DNA from: Nonomuraea thailandensis
Lineage (GTDB): Bacteria; Actinomycetota; Actinomycetes; Streptosporangiales; Streptosporangiaceae
NCBI RefSeq assembly: GCF_024172165.1
Contig: NZ_JAMZEB010000002.1
Coordinates: forward strand, 12,049,501 to 12,113,500
Direction of reading: 5' to 3'
Length of the DNA stretch: 64,000 nucleotides
Position 1 is the stretch's first letter. The number at the start of each line of letters is the position of its first letter. Positions 32,414 through 40,874 of the stretch are shown piece by piece. The translations under genes and the position numbers were made by a program. Under the pieces are notes generated by a model. That model was not told the origin of the DNA. It saw nothing but the letters and a program-made list of their open reading frames with translations, and did no database searches.

Positions 32414-34240
32414 TCACAGCAGCCGCCTGACCGCGCCGGCGATGGCGTGGCGGTCGATCCGGGCGTCGGCGAGCTGCTCCTGCGGCGTCGCCGACCCGGG
32501 CAGATCGGTCACGGCCAGCTTCACCACCCGAGGCCCCAGCTCGCTCACCGCGTCCATCACCGCGTCACCGAGCCCGCCCTCGACCCGGTGATCCTCCACC
32601 GTGATCAGGTTGCCGGTGGTGGTCGCCGCCTCGACCAGCACCGCCGCGTCGACCGGCTTGATCGAGTACAGGTCGATCACCCCCACCGGGATGCCCTCCG
32701 CCTGAAGGCCGTCGGCCGCCGCCAGCGCCTCGTGCACGGTGACGCCCGCCGCCACGATCGTGGCCCGGTCGCCGGGCGAGTGCCGCAGCACCCGCGACCC
32801 GCCCACCGAGAACCGCTCGCCCGGCTCGTAGATCACCGGGGTGTCGCCCCGCGTGGTCCGCAGGTAGGACACGCCCTCCAGGTCCGCCATCTCGGCGATC
32901 AGGGCCGCCGTCTGGTTGGCGTCGCACGGGTACAGCACGGTGCTGCCGTGCACGGTCCGCATCATCGCCAGGTCCTCCAGGCCCATCTGCGAGGGCCCGT
33001 CCTCGCCGATCGCCACCCCCGCGTGCGAGCCGACCAGCCGGATGTCCGCCCGGCTCACGCCCGCCATCCGGATGAAGTCGTGCGCTCTGGTCAGGAACGC
33101 CGCGAACGTGGCCGCGTACGGCTTCCACCCCCGCACCTGCAGCCCGACGGCCGCCGCGACGAGCTGCTGCTCGGCGATGTACATCTCGAAGAACCGCTCG
33201 GGATGCTCCTTGCCGAACGTCTCCGTCTTCGTCGAGTCCGCCACCTCGCCGTCCAGCGCCACCACGTCCCCGCGGGCCGAGCCGAGCGCCGCCAGCGCCG
33301 CCCCGTACGCCGTCCGTGTCGCCACCTTCTCGCCCACCGGGTACGAGGGCAGCTCCATCCCGTTGCTCCCGAACCGGAACGGCGCCGCGCCCGCCTCCGG
33401 CCTGTGCACCTCGACCCGCACGCTCCTCGGCCCGCCGAGCTCCTCGACGGCCTTGCCCGGGTCCTTCAGCGCCTTGCCGTGGGCGCCCTCGCGGTTCTCG
33501 ACCTCCAGGACCCCTTCGCCCTTGCGGGTCTTGGCCAGGATCACGGTCGGCCGCCGCCGCGTGTTGCGGGCGTTGCCCAGGGCGTAGTCGATCTGGCCGG
33601 GGTCGTGCCCGTCGATCTCGATCGTGTGCCAGCCGAACGCCCCGAACCGGCGCGCGTACGCCCCGGTGTCCCAGCCGTGCCTGGTGGGGCCGCGCTGGCC
33701 GAGCCGGTTCACGTCCACGATCGCGGTCAGGTTCGCCAGCCCCTCGGCGCCCGCGTGCTCGGCCGCCTCCCAGATGGAGCCCTCGGCCAGCTCGCTGTCG
33801 CCGCACAACACCCAGACCCGGTACGGCAACCGCTCCAGCCGCCCGGCCATCGCCACCCCCACCCCGACGGGCAGCCCCTGCCCCAGCGACCCGGTGGCCA
33901 CGTCCACCCAGGGCAGCCGGGGCGTGGGATGCCCCTCCAGCCGGCTGCCTCTTCGCCTGAACGACAGCAGCTCCTCGTCGCTGATCACGCCGGCCGCCTT
34001 GTAGAGGGAGTAGAGCAGGGGCGAGGCGTGTCCCTTGGAGAAGATCAGGTGGTCGTTGGCCGGATTGGCCGGGTTGTCGAAGTCGTAGCGCAGGTGGCAC
34101 GCGAACAGCACGGCCATCAGGTCGGCCGCGGACATGGACGAGGTCGGATGGCCGGAGCCGGCCTCCGCCGCCGCCCGTACGGAGTCCACCCGCAACTGCG
34201 CCGCCAGCTCGGCCAGGTACTGAAGATCGCGGTCAGGCAT
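32414..34240 (-). CDS. Transketolase
   Basis: A 608-residue thiamine-diphosphate enzyme that moves two-carbon ketol units between sugar phosphates. The N-terminal TPP domain shows SGHPTSSMSAADLMAV, SKGHASPLLYSLY and GDSELAEGSIWEAAEHAG; the central pyrimidine domain has IAEQQLVAAAVGLQ and GEDGPSQMGLEDLAMMR. It is shorter than the classical 660-700-residue TktA, as in the atypical transketolases of many actinomycetes. ATG 34240 is preferred over ATG 34243 because GGGAGG is five bases upstream of it. It has its own stress-type promoter, so it may be an accessory copy induced by stress. Confidence 0.9.
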   Translation of the reverse strand: MPDRDLQYLAELAAQLRVDSVRAAAEAGSGHPTSSMSAADLMAVLFACHLRYDFDNPANPANDHLIFSKGHASPLLYSLYKAAGVISDEELLSFRRRGSRLEGHPTPRLPWVDVATGSLGQGLPVGVGVAMAGRLERLPYRVWVLCGDSELAEGSIWEAAEHAGAEGLANLTAIVDVNRLGQRGPTRHGWDTGAYARRFGAFGWHTIEIDGHDPGQIDYALGNARNTRRRPTVILAKTRKGEGVLEVENREGAHGKALKDPGKAVEELGGPRSVRVEVHRPEAGAAPFRFGSNGMELPSYPVGEKVATRTAYGAALAALGSARGDVVALDGEVADSTKTETFGKEHPERFFEMYIAEQQLVAAAVGLQVRGWKPYAATFAAFLTRAHDFIRMAGVSRADIRLVGSHAGVAIGEDGPSQMGLEDLAMMRTVHGSTVLYPCDANQTAALIAEMADLEGVSYLRTTRGDTPVIYEPGERFSVGGSRVLRHSPGDRATIVAAGVTVHEALAAADGLQAEGIPVGVIDLYSIKPVDAAVLVEAATTTGNLITVEDHRVEGGLGDAVMDAVSELGPRVVKLAVTDLPGSATPQEQLADARIDRHAIAGAVRRLL

Positions 34241-34272
34241 CATGACCTCCCCTGAGATGGTTTCCGCCCCGT

Positions 34273-34295
34273 CTACCCCGGCGCCGCCGGTTAAC
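34273..34295 (-). promoter_or_regulatory. Sigma-B-like promoter of the transketolase gene
   Basis: On the minus strand GTT (34295-34293), a 14-base spacer and GGGTAG (34278-34273) match the general-stress consensus. The leader to ATG 34240 would be about 22 bases and carries GGGGAGG. Confidence 0.55.
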
Positions 34296-34314
34296 TCGGT
34301 GCACGGGCCCGATC

Positions 34315-34342
34315 ACCCCGGCCGCCGCACTCCGGCCGGGGT
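34315..34342 (-). terminator. Terminator hairpin after the SDR gene
   Basis: A 10-bp stem, ACCCCGGCCG (34315-34324) with CGGCCGGGGT (34333-34342), has an 8-base loop. It lies 23 bases past the SDR stop codon on the minus strand and just upstream of the transketolase promoter. Confidence 0.65.
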
Positions 34343-34364
34343 CCTCAGGAGGAGGCCGGGTGGG

Positions 34365-35378
34365 TCAGCCGCGCCGGGTGCGCCGTACGGCGGCCAGGGC
34401 CGCGGCCGTGGCGGTGCCCGCGAGGGCCAGCAGGACCGGGCCCCGGTGCTGGGAGAGCCAGAGCTGCGGGCTGCGCCCGTGCGAGCGGTGGTCGAACGAG
34501 CCGTGCGCCCCGTAGTCGCTGCTCTCGTCGGCGGGCTCCCACAGGTTGGCCACCCCGGTGGGCGCCTTCTCGTCGGTCACCTGCGACTGCGCGCCCGTCC
34601 GGGCGAGGTAGCGGTCGACCAGAGCGGGCGCGACGCGCTGGGCGAGCATGGTGGCGACGGTGCTGCTGCCGACCCAGTACTCCTTGCGCTCTGGATGCGT
34701 GGCGGCGTGCACGATCGCCCGCGCGGCCACCTCGGGCTGATAGATCGGCGGGACGGGCTGGGGGTGGCGGCGCAGCTTGGACAGCACCCAGTCGAACTGG
34801 GGGGTGTTGACCGCCGGGAGCTGGACGAGGGTGACGCGCACGTTGCTGCCGTCGGACAGGAGCTCGGTGCGCACCGACTCCGTGAAACCCTTGATGGCGT
34901 GCTTGGCCCCGCAGTAGGCGGACTGCAGCGGGATGCCGCGCTGCGAGAGGGCGGACCCGGTCTGGACGATGGCGCCGGCGTTGCGCGGCCGCATCACGTC
35001 GAGGGCGACCTTGGTGCCCCAGACGTAGCCCAGGTACGTCACCGCCGTGGTGCGCTCATACTCATCTGGGGAAATGTCGGTGAACTTGGCGAAGACGGAG
35101 GAGAAGGCGGTGTTTATCCATACGGATATCGGGCCCATCTCCTTCTCGATGCGCTCCGCCGCGGCGCGTACCTGCTCGTAGTCGGCCACGTCGGCCTCGT
35201 ACACCTGGCCCGTGCCGCCCTCCACCCCGACGTCCACGGCGGCCGCGCCCAGGCCCGCCGTGCCGCGGGCGATCAGCGCCACCTTGGCGCCCTGCGCGCC
35301 GAGCTCGCGTACCACCGCGCGCCCGACCCCGCCGCTCGCGCCCGTCACCACTACCACGCGTCCACGAAGTGGTGCCAT
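34365..35378 (-). CDS. Short-chain dehydrogenase/reductase with C-terminal extension
   Basis: A 337-residue NAD(P)-dependent SDR. The cofactor motif is TGASGGVGRAV, and the catalytic residues are Ser (QTGSALSQ), Tyr and Lys (SAYCGAKHA). Beyond the usual 250 residues, an extension of about 85 ends in a hydrophobic helix (GPVLLALAGTATAAALAAV) and a positively charged tail, suggesting membrane association. The usual NNAG motif reads INTA. The start lies seven bases downstream of the small membrane protein gene, so they are co-transcribed. Substrate unknown. Confidence 0.85.
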   Translation of the reverse strand: MAPLRGRVVVVTGASGGVGRAVVRELGAQGAKVALIARGTAGLGAAAVDVGVEGGTGQVYEADVADYEQVRAAAERIEKEMGPISVWINTAFSSVFAKFTDISPDEYERTTAVTYLGYVWGTKVALDVMRPRNAGAIVQTGSALSQRGIPLQSAYCGAKHAIKGFTESVRTELLSDGSNVRVTLVQLPAVNTPQFDWVLSKLRRHPQPVPPIYQPEVAARAIVHAATHPERKEYWVGSSTVATMLAQRVAPALVDRYLARTGAQSQVTDEKAPTGVANLWEPADESSDYGAHGSFDHRSHGRSPQLWLSQHRGPVLLALAGTATAAALAAVRRTRRG

Positions 35379-35385
35379 GTCGTGA

Positions 35386-35649
35386 TCAGCCCGCCTCTCG
35401 GTCCGTTCCTCGTCGCTGCTTCTGGCGCCGTACGGCCAGCGCGATGTCGACCGCCGTGGCGATGGCCAGCACGACGGCGATGATGGTCATGAGCAGTGCC
35501 CCGGTGAGCAGGCCCAGCACCGCGAACGCGAACAGGAACACCAGGATGAACGACCCCACCCTGACGTGCATGATGTCGCGCGGGGTGGCGGGAACCATGG
35601 CATGGCCTCTCCGGTCCCTTTCCTCGCGCCAATCTCCGTTGTCAGACAT
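35386..35649 (-). CDS. Small membrane protein of unknown function
   Basis: An 87-residue protein with a charged N-terminus (MSDNGDWREERDRRGHAM) and a long hydrophobic region with two helices (GSFILVFLFAFAVLGLLTGAL and LMTIIAVVLAIATAVDIALAV), then RRQKQRRG. ATG 35649 follows an AGGTGAG site. It is the first gene of an operon with the SDR and is divergent from topoisomerase IB across 54 bases. Confidence 0.65.
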   Translation of the reverse strand: MSDNGDWREERDRRGHAMVPATPRDIMHVRVGSFILVFLFAFAVLGLLTGALLMTIIAVVLAIATAVDIALAVRRQKQRRGTDREAG

Positions 35650-35669
35650 GCGGCTCACCTGCCCGTACC

Positions 35670-35694
35670 GTTTGCCGCCTAACGTCCGGGGTAG
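35670..35694 (+). promoter_or_regulatory. Sigma-B-like promoter of the topoisomerase IB gene
   Basis: GTTT (35670-35673), a 15-base spacer and GGGTAG (35689-35694) match the actinomycete stress consensus closely. The start codon GTG 35704 lies nine bases after the -10, so the transcript is nearly leaderless. Confidence 0.6.
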
Positions 35695-35703
35695 CCCGGT
35701 GGC

Positions 35704-36729
35704 GTGCCCGAGCGAGATCAACGCACCGACGAGTTGCACCCCAGCGACCAGAGCGAGCCGGGCATCGTGCGGCGGCGGCGCGGGCGCGGGTTCAGCTACG
35801 AGGGCCCCCGTGGCCGCCCGGTGCGCGACCCGGCCACGCTCGCCCGGATCAGGGCGCTGGCCATCCCTCCTGCCTGGAAGGACGTGTGGATCTGCACCTC
35901 GCCCAAAGGCCACTTGCAGGCCGTCGGCACGGACTCCGCGGGCCGGCGGCAGTACCGCTACCACGACCTGTGGCGCGAGCAGCAGGACAGGGCCAAGTTC
36001 GACCGGGTGCTGGAAATGGCCGAGCGGCTGCCCGCGTTCAGGAAGGCCGTGGACGACCAGCTCCAGGGGCGCGGGCTGACCAAGGAGCGGGTGCTGGCCG
36101 CCGCGGCCAGGCTGCTCGACATCGGCTTCTTCCGCATCGGCGGCGAGAGCTACGACACCTACGGCCTGGCCACGCTCAGGATGGAGCACGTCACCTGCTC
36201 GGGCGGCCTGGTCGTCTGCTCCTACCAGGCCAAGGGCGACGTGGCGCGTGAGGTCGAGGTGGCCGACCCGGCCGCGTGCAAGGTGCTGCGCTCGCTCAAG
36301 GCGCTCGGCGCGGACGGGGAACTGCTGCGTTACCGGCACCGGGGCGGGTGGAGCGACATCAGGAGCGAGGACATCAACGAGTACCTGCGCGGGATCATCG
36401 GTTACGAGGTCACGGCGAAGGACTTCCGCACCTGGCACGCCACCGTCCTGGCGGCGGTGGGCCTGGCGGTGTCCAGGCCCGCTCGTGCGGGTGTCACCAG
36501 CAAGAAGCGCGCCGTCACCCGGGTGATGCGGGAGGTGTCGGAGTACCTGGGCAACACCCCGACCGTGGCGCGGGCGTCGTACGTGGATCCGCGCGTGGTG
36601 GAGGCGTACGACCAGGACAGGACGATCGCGGCGGCGCTGACCGACCTCGGGGCGGACGCGGATTTCGGGCAGCTCGCGACGGCGGGCCCCGTCGAACGGG
36701 CGGTCATTGAGCTGATTCGTGCCGTTTGA
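35704..36729 (+). CDS. DNA topoisomerase IB (poxvirus/eukaryote type)
   Basis: A 341-residue type IB topoisomerase that relaxes supercoils through a 3'-phosphotyrosyl intermediate. The nucleophile is the Tyr in VARASYVDPRVVEAY; supporting basic residues are in RYRYHDLWREQQD, RGGWSDIRSEDINEYL and KDFRTWHATV. The bacterial N-terminal domain is present (GRGFSYEGPRGRPVRDP). Bacteria rarely need this enzyme for growth. Its stress-type promoter and neighbours (BON protein, phosphoesterase) suggest a stress role. Confidence 0.93.
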   Translation: MPERDQRTDELHPSDQSEPGIVRRRRGRGFSYEGPRGRPVRDPATLARIRALAIPPAWKDVWICTSPKGHLQAVGTDSAGRRQYRYHDLWREQQDRAKFDRVLEMAERLPAFRKAVDDQLQGRGLTKERVLAAAARLLDIGFFRIGGESYDTYGLATLRMEHVTCSGGLVVCSYQAKGDVAREVEVADPAACKVLRSLKALGADGELLRYRHRGGWSDIRSEDINEYLRGIIGYEVTAKDFRTWHATVLAAVGLAVSRPARAGVTSKKRAVTRVMREVSEYLGNTPTVARASYVDPRVVEAYDQDRTIAAALTDLGADADFGQLATAGPVERAVIELIRAV

Positions 36730-36774
36730 GCGGTTCGCACCTGGGCATGCGCCGACAGAAGAAGGAGGCGAGCG

Positions 36775-37023
36775 ATGGAAGCTCCGCAGTACGTCGCGGC
36801 CCGTGTCCAGCAGGCGCTGGCCGAGGACGGACGCACGCACGAGCTCGGAATTCGCGTCGACATCAGAGGCGACCAGCTTTTCCTGCGCGGACAGGTGAGC
36901 GGCGCCGAGCAGCGGGAGCGGCTCGGCCAGGTGGCGCACGAGGTCGCGCCCGAGCTCCATGTGCACAACGAGATCAACGTCGTCGAGGCGAACGCGCCGG
37001 GGGAGGATGAGCATCTTGACTGA
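36775..37023 (+). CDS. Small BON-domain-like protein
   Basis: An 82-residue protein with the alpha/beta pattern of a single BON domain (VAARVQQALAEDGRTHELGIRVDIRGDQLFLRGQV ... VHNEINVVEA, read in two parts). There is no signal peptide, unlike OsmY, so it is cytosolic. ATG 36775 follows GGAGG. Its 3' end overlaps the metallophosphoesterase start, so the two are coupled, and it is probably co-transcribed with topoisomerase IB. Confidence 0.75.
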   Translation: MEAPQYVAARVQQALAEDGRTHELGIRVDIRGDQLFLRGQVSGAEQRERLGQVAHEVAPELHVHNEINVVEANAPGEDEHLD

Positions 37024-37762
37024 CCTGCGTATAGCCGCCGTGGGAGACATCCACCTCGGCGAGGACGTCAGAGGCCAGTACAGGAAGAAGCTCAACGGCA
37101 TCGAGGACCGCGCGGACGTGTTCATGCTGGCGGGGGACCTCACCCGGCACGGCACGCTGGAGGAGGGCCGGGTGGTGGCCGACGAGCTGCGCGGCCTGTC
37201 GATCCCCGTCGTCGCGGTGCTCGGCAACCACGACTACCACTCCGACCTGCAGTACGAGATCGCCAGCGAGCTGCGCGACGCCGGCGTCATCGTGCTCGAC
37301 GACGACGGCGTCGTGGTGCAGTGCGGCGACAAGAAGCTGGGCGTGGTCGGCGGGAAGGGGTTCGGCGGCGGGTTCGCGGGCAAGTGCGCCAGCGAGTTCG
37401 GCGAGCGCGAGATCAAGAACTTCGTCTCCCACACCCGCTACATCGCCGAGGCGTGGAAGGTGGCGCTGAAGGAGATCGTCGCCGACCACCGGGTGGTGCT
37501 GTCGCACTACTCACCGATCAAGGAGACGCTGGAGGGCGAGCCGCACGAGATCTACCCCTTCCTCGGCAGCTACCTGCTGGCGGAGGCGGTGGACACGGCG
37601 GGCGCCGATCTGATCCTGCACGGGCACGCGCACAAGGGCAGCGAGAAGGGCATGACCCCCGGCGGCATCCGGGTCCGCAACGTGGCGCTGCCGGTGCTCA
37701 GCAGGGCGTACGCCGTGTACTGCCTCAACTGCTCCGACGACATGCAGCCGCACGAGCACTAG
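37007..37762 (+). CDS. Calcineurin-like metallophosphoesterase
   Basis: A 251-residue metallophosphoesterase with the full set of metal ligands: GDIHLGE, GDLTRHG, GNHDYH, an SHYSPI histidine and GHAHKG. It probably hydrolyses a phosphodiester or phosphomonoester in the cytoplasm; the substrate is unknown. The start is uncertain: ATG 37007 lies directly on the GGGGGAGG site, while TTG 37016, nine bases downstream, has ideal spacing and may be the real start. It overlaps the BON gene. Confidence 0.88.
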   Translation: MSILTDLRIAAVGDIHLGEDVRGQYRKKLNGIEDRADVFMLAGDLTRHGTLEEGRVVADELRGLSIPVVAVLGNHDYHSDLQYEIASELRDAGVIVLDDDGVVVQCGDKKLGVVGGKGFGGGFAGKCASEFGEREIKNFVSHTRYIAEAWKVALKEIVADHRVVLSHYSPIKETLEGEPHEIYPFLGSYLLAEAVDTAGADLILHGHAHKGSEKGMTPGGIRVRNVALPVLSRAYAVYCLNCSDDMQPHEH

Positions 37763-37789
37763 CCGCGGTCCCCGCCACGGCACCCGTGG

Positions 37790-39571
37790 CTACAGCACCC
37801 GCACGGCGAGCACGCACACGTCGTCCTCGGCCGCGTCGCCGCCCAGCCGGTTGAGCAGGCAGTCGATCATTCGCTCGGGGTCGTCGTCGCTGCAGAGGTG
37901 CGCGGCCTGGAGCAGAGCCTCCATGCCCACCTCCAGGTCCTGCCCGCGCCGCTCGACGATCCCGTCGGTGTAGAGCAGCAGGACGTCCCCCGACCGGAGC
38001 TGCGTGGTCGTCATCTGGTACTCGCTCACGTCGAACGCGCCGAGCATCACCCCCTGCACCCCGTCGATCGGCTCGGGCCTGCCGTCCCTGATCAGCACGG
38101 GTGCCGGGTGACCGGCGTTCGTCCAGCGGAACGTGCAGTCGCCGGGGTCGAAGTGGCCGATGATGGCGGTCCCGGTCACGGTGACGCCCTGGTTGGAGTG
38201 CACGATCAGATCGTTCAGCCAGGTGGCGAGCTGGCCGGCGGGCTGCTGCGTGTAGGCCAGGCCGGCCAGCCCCGAGCGCATCTGCAGCATGATGCTCGTC
38301 GCCGTCAGCCCGTGCCCCATCGCGTCGCCGATGGCGATCAGCACCCTGCCGTCGGGGAGGAGGCGGGCCTTGAACCAGTCACCGCCGAGCCGGATGAGCT
38401 CCTCGCCGGGCAGGTAGCGCACGCCGACGGCCAGCCCCGGCAGGTGGATGAGGCCGCGGCGGATCGGCAGGATCGTGTCCTGGAGCCGGACGGTGACCCG
38501 GTGCTCCTCCTCGGCCCGCTGGCGCTGCCGGTGGGCCTGCTCGTGCGCCACCGCCAGGGCCCGCTCCCTGCGCCGGTTCTTCGTCACGTCCTGGGCCAGG
38601 AAGCGCACCTTGACCGGCACGCCGTCGGCGTCGAGCAGCGGCTCGCTGAACACGCACAGGTGCCGCACCCCGTGCCGCTGCTGGATCCTGAACTCCGTCT
38701 CGACCGCCTCCCTGTGCTCCAGCAGGGAACGCATCAGGTCCTCCACGATCGGCAGGTCCTCCGGCACGACCACGGTCGGCAGGTCCTCCAGCGACATCGG
38801 GCCGTCGTTCCGGTCGCGGCCGAACATCTCATACATCTGGGGCGTCCACAGCGTGCGCTGCGTGGCCAGGTTCCACTCGCCCCAGCCCAGCTCGGCCAGG
38901 CGCTGAGCGCGCTCCCAGCCGGAGACGAGCAGCTCCTCGTCGTCCAGGGGGCGCCAGCTCACCAGCAGCCCGTCGTCCACGCGGGCTGCGCGCACGTTCA
39001 GCGTGGCGGGCCAGAGCAGGTAGTCCAGCACCTCCACGAACTCCAGCCCCTCGCGGTGGACGGGCTCGCCGGTCTCGAAGGCGCTGATGTAGTCGTCGAG
39101 CAGGCCCGAGCCGGCCACTCCGGGGCTGACCGCCATCAGGCGGCGCCCGGCCACCTCGGCGGCGGTACGCCCGGCCGCCGTCCTGGCGTGCCGGTTGGCC
39201 GCCAGGATCAGGAAGTCCACGACGCGGCCCGAGGCGTCCCTGACGGGGGCGAGGTAGAGCGCGGAGGCGTGAATGGCCTCCAGCATGCCGGTGACCCAGG
39301 CGGGCACCTCGTGCGCCTGCCTGGGCTCGTCAGGGGGGCGCTCGATGCCCCTGGCGACCTCGACGAGCTCCAGGCCGCTGTGCTTGGCCATCCGCGCGAG
39401 TTGCTCGGCCGCCTCGCCGGGCCGGACGTTCAGTTCGGTGGCGAGGCGGGCGATGGCCTCGTCGAGGATGGCCTCGTCGCGCATGTGCAGGCGCAGCCGT
39501 ACGAGCAGGTCCCGGACTCTCGCCGAGGCCGCGCCGGTCTCGTAGCGGCTGAACGGCGGAAATCTACTCAC
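37790..39571 (-). CDS. ANTAR - PAS - PP2C (SpoIIE-type) phosphatase
   Basis: A 593-residue signalling protein. Residues 18-75 look like an ANTAR RNA-binding domain (MRDEAILDEAIARLATEL ... GEAAEQLARMA). Two PAS-like domains follow (about 85-215 and 225-345; the second ends in LFAQDVTKNRRR-like PAC sequence). A coiled-coil linker (EQAHRQRQRAEEEHRV) leads to a PP2C phosphatase (about 365-593) with GGDWFKARLL, IGDAMGHG and LLLYTDGIVE metal-binding motifs. RsbU/SpoIIE relatives dephosphorylate anti-anti-sigma factors. GTG 39571 follows GAGGAGC, which is buried in a leader hairpin. No anti-sigma gene is adjacent. Confidence 0.88.
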   Translation of the reverse strand: MSRFPPFSRYETGAASARVRDLLVRLRLHMRDEAILDEAIARLATELNVRPGEAAEQLARMAKHSGLELVEVARGIERPPDEPRQAHEVPAWVTGMLEAIHASALYLAPVRDASGRVVDFLILAANRHARTAAGRTAAEVAGRRLMAVSPGVAGSGLLDDYISAFETGEPVHREGLEFVEVLDYLLWPATLNVRAARVDDGLLVSWRPLDDEELLVSGWERAQRLAELGWGEWNLATQRTLWTPQMYEMFGRDRNDGPMSLEDLPTVVVPEDLPIVEDLMRSLLEHREAVETEFRIQQRHGVRHLCVFSEPLLDADGVPVKVRFLAQDVTKNRRRERALAVAHEQAHRQRQRAEEEHRVTVRLQDTILPIRRGLIHLPGLAVGVRYLPGEELIRLGGDWFKARLLPDGRVLIAIGDAMGHGLTATSIMLQMRSGLAGLAYTQQPAGQLATWLNDLIVHSNQGVTVTGTAIIGHFDPGDCTFRWTNAGHPAPVLIRDGRPEPIDGVQGVMLGAFDVSEYQMTTTQLRSGDVLLLYTDGIVERRGQDLEVGMEALLQAAHLCSDDDPERMIDCLLNRLGGDAAEDDVCVLAVRVL

Positions 39572-39573
39572 GT

Positions 39574-39672
39574 GCTCCTCATTCCCGGCACGCGGGAATC
39601 GAGGAGCGTCACTGTCGATATTTCAGCAAAACGTAGAGACCGCTGGACCGTTCTCGGGGATCGGCCCAGCGG
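39574..39672 (-). promoter_or_regulatory. Tandem hairpins in the leader of the ANTAR-PP2C gene
   Basis: On the minus strand hairpin 1 pairs 39672-39666 with 39646-39640 (7 bp, extendable by 4). Hairpin 2 pairs 39607-39593 with 39587-39574 (14 bp, one bulge, 5-base loop) and encloses the GAGGAGC ribosome binding site two bases before GTG 39571. The second stem would block translation unless opened. It may also terminate the upstream GPGG-protein transcript. Confidence 0.6.
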
Positions 39673-39707
39673 CAGGAAAGGGGCGTTGAACGAACCGGAC
39701 GGCGCCC

Positions 39708-39857
39708 CTAAACATTGAAGATGCTGACCCCGCCAGGCCCGACCAGGAAACCGAGGACGATGAGCACGATCCCCCAGAGCAGGTCGCGCCGGGCCAGGAT
39801 CACATAGATCCCGGAGATGACGAGAATTACTGCGATGATCCAGAGCAAAGTAGCCAT
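39708..39857 (-). CDS. GPGG-motif small membrane protein
   Basis: A 49-residue membrane protein with two hydrophobic segments (LLWIIAVILVISGIYVI and LLWGIVLIVLGFLVG) and the C-terminal GPGGVSIF that defines this actinobacterial family. Function unknown. ATG 39857 lacks an obvious ribosome binding site close by; GTT-N16-GGGCAG upstream may be a stress promoter. It precedes the ANTAR-PP2C gene on the same strand by 136 bases. Confidence 0.8.
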   Translation of the reverse strand: MATLLWIIAVILVISGIYVILARRDLLWGIVLIVLGFLVGPGGVSIFNV

Positions 39858-39920
39858 GCGCTGGCATCTGCCCTCAGGAGGCGCCGCATAACATAACGCG
39901 TCAGGGCAGGGAAAAAACCC

Positions 39921-40874
39921 ATGACGACCTTCGGTTATTTCCTGTCCTGTGAGGAGCACGGCCCCCAGGAGCTGGTGCGCCAGGCCAAGGCCGCCGAACG
40001 CGCCGGTTTCGAGGCCCTGTGGATCTCCGACCACTTCCACCCCTGGCTCGACGAGCAGGGGCAGTCCCCGTTCGTCTGGTCGGTGATCGGCGCGCTGGCC
40101 GAGGCCACGTCCCTGCCCATCGCCACCGCCGTGACCTGCCCCCTCGTCCGCACGCATCCGGTGGTGATCGCGCACGCCGCGGCCACCACGGCCGCGCTCA
40201 CCGGCGGCCGGTTCCGGCTCGGCGTGGGCACCGGCGAGGCGCTCAACGAGCACGTGATCGAGTCCCGCTGGCCGCCGCTGAGCGAGCGGCTGGAGATGCT
40301 GGAGGAGGCGATCGGGCTGATGCGGGAGCTGTTCACCGGCAAGCTGGTCACGCACCGGGGCCGGCACTACCGCGTGGACACCGCCCGGCTCTACACGCTG
40401 CCCGACGAGCCGCCGCCCGTCCTGGTGTCGGGGCTGGGCAAGAAGTCCACGTCACTGGCCGGGCGGCTGGGCGACGGGTACATCTCGGTCGCGCCGGACG
40501 CCGACGCCGTACGCGCCTTCCGCGAGGCGGGCGGCGAGGGCAAGCCCGCGCTCGGCGGGCTCAAGGCCTGCTACGCCACCGACGAGGCGGCGGCCCGCAG
40601 GACCGTGCACCGCCTGTGGCCCACGCAGGGCGTCAAGGGCGAGGCCTCGCAGCTCCTGCCGCTGCCCCGGCACTTCGAGCAGCTCGCCGCGATGGTGACG
40701 GAGGACGAGGCCGTCGCGGGCAGCCCGGTCGGCCCCGACCCCGAGGTGCACGCCCAGGCCATCAAGCAGTACGTGGACGCCGGGTTCGACGAGGTCTACG
40801 TCAACCAGATCGGGGCCGAGCAGGACGCGTTCTTCGACTTCTACGAGCGCGAGGTCCTGCCGCTGGTCCGCTGA
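39921..40874 (+). CDS. LLM-class F420-dependent oxidoreductase
   Basis: A 317-residue luciferase-like TIM barrel. FGYFLSCEEHGPQELVRQAKAAERAGFEALWISDHF is split over residues 4-38, and GGRFRLGVGTGEALNEHV lies near residue 95, as in the F420-dependent glucose-6-phosphate dehydrogenase-related family. It should use the deazaflavin F420 (hydride transfer); the substrate is not certain to be glucose-6-phosphate. The start lies 63 bases from the divergent GPGG gene. Its 3' end overlaps the convergent TetR gene by 34 bases. Confidence 0.88.
   Translation: MTTFGYFLSCEEHGPQELVRQAKAAERAGFEALWISDHFHPWLDEQGQSPFVWSVIGALAEATSLPIATAVTCPLVRTHPVVIAHAAATTAALTGGRFRLGVGTGEALNEHVIESRWPPLSERLEMLEEAIGLMRELFTGKLVTHRGRHYRVDTARLYTLPDEPPPVLVSGLGKKSTSLAGRLGDGYISVAPDADAVRAFREAGGEGKPALGGLKACYATDEAAARRTVHRLWPTQGVKGEASQLLPLPRHFEQLAAMVTEDEAVAGSPVGPDPEVHAQAIKQYVDAGFDEVYVNQIGAEQDAFFDFYEREVLPLVR

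Noticed and set aside
34243..35483. Plus-strand frame over the SDR gene
   Set aside because: Arg/Gly/His-rich shadow of the minus-strand SDR, with no domain features.
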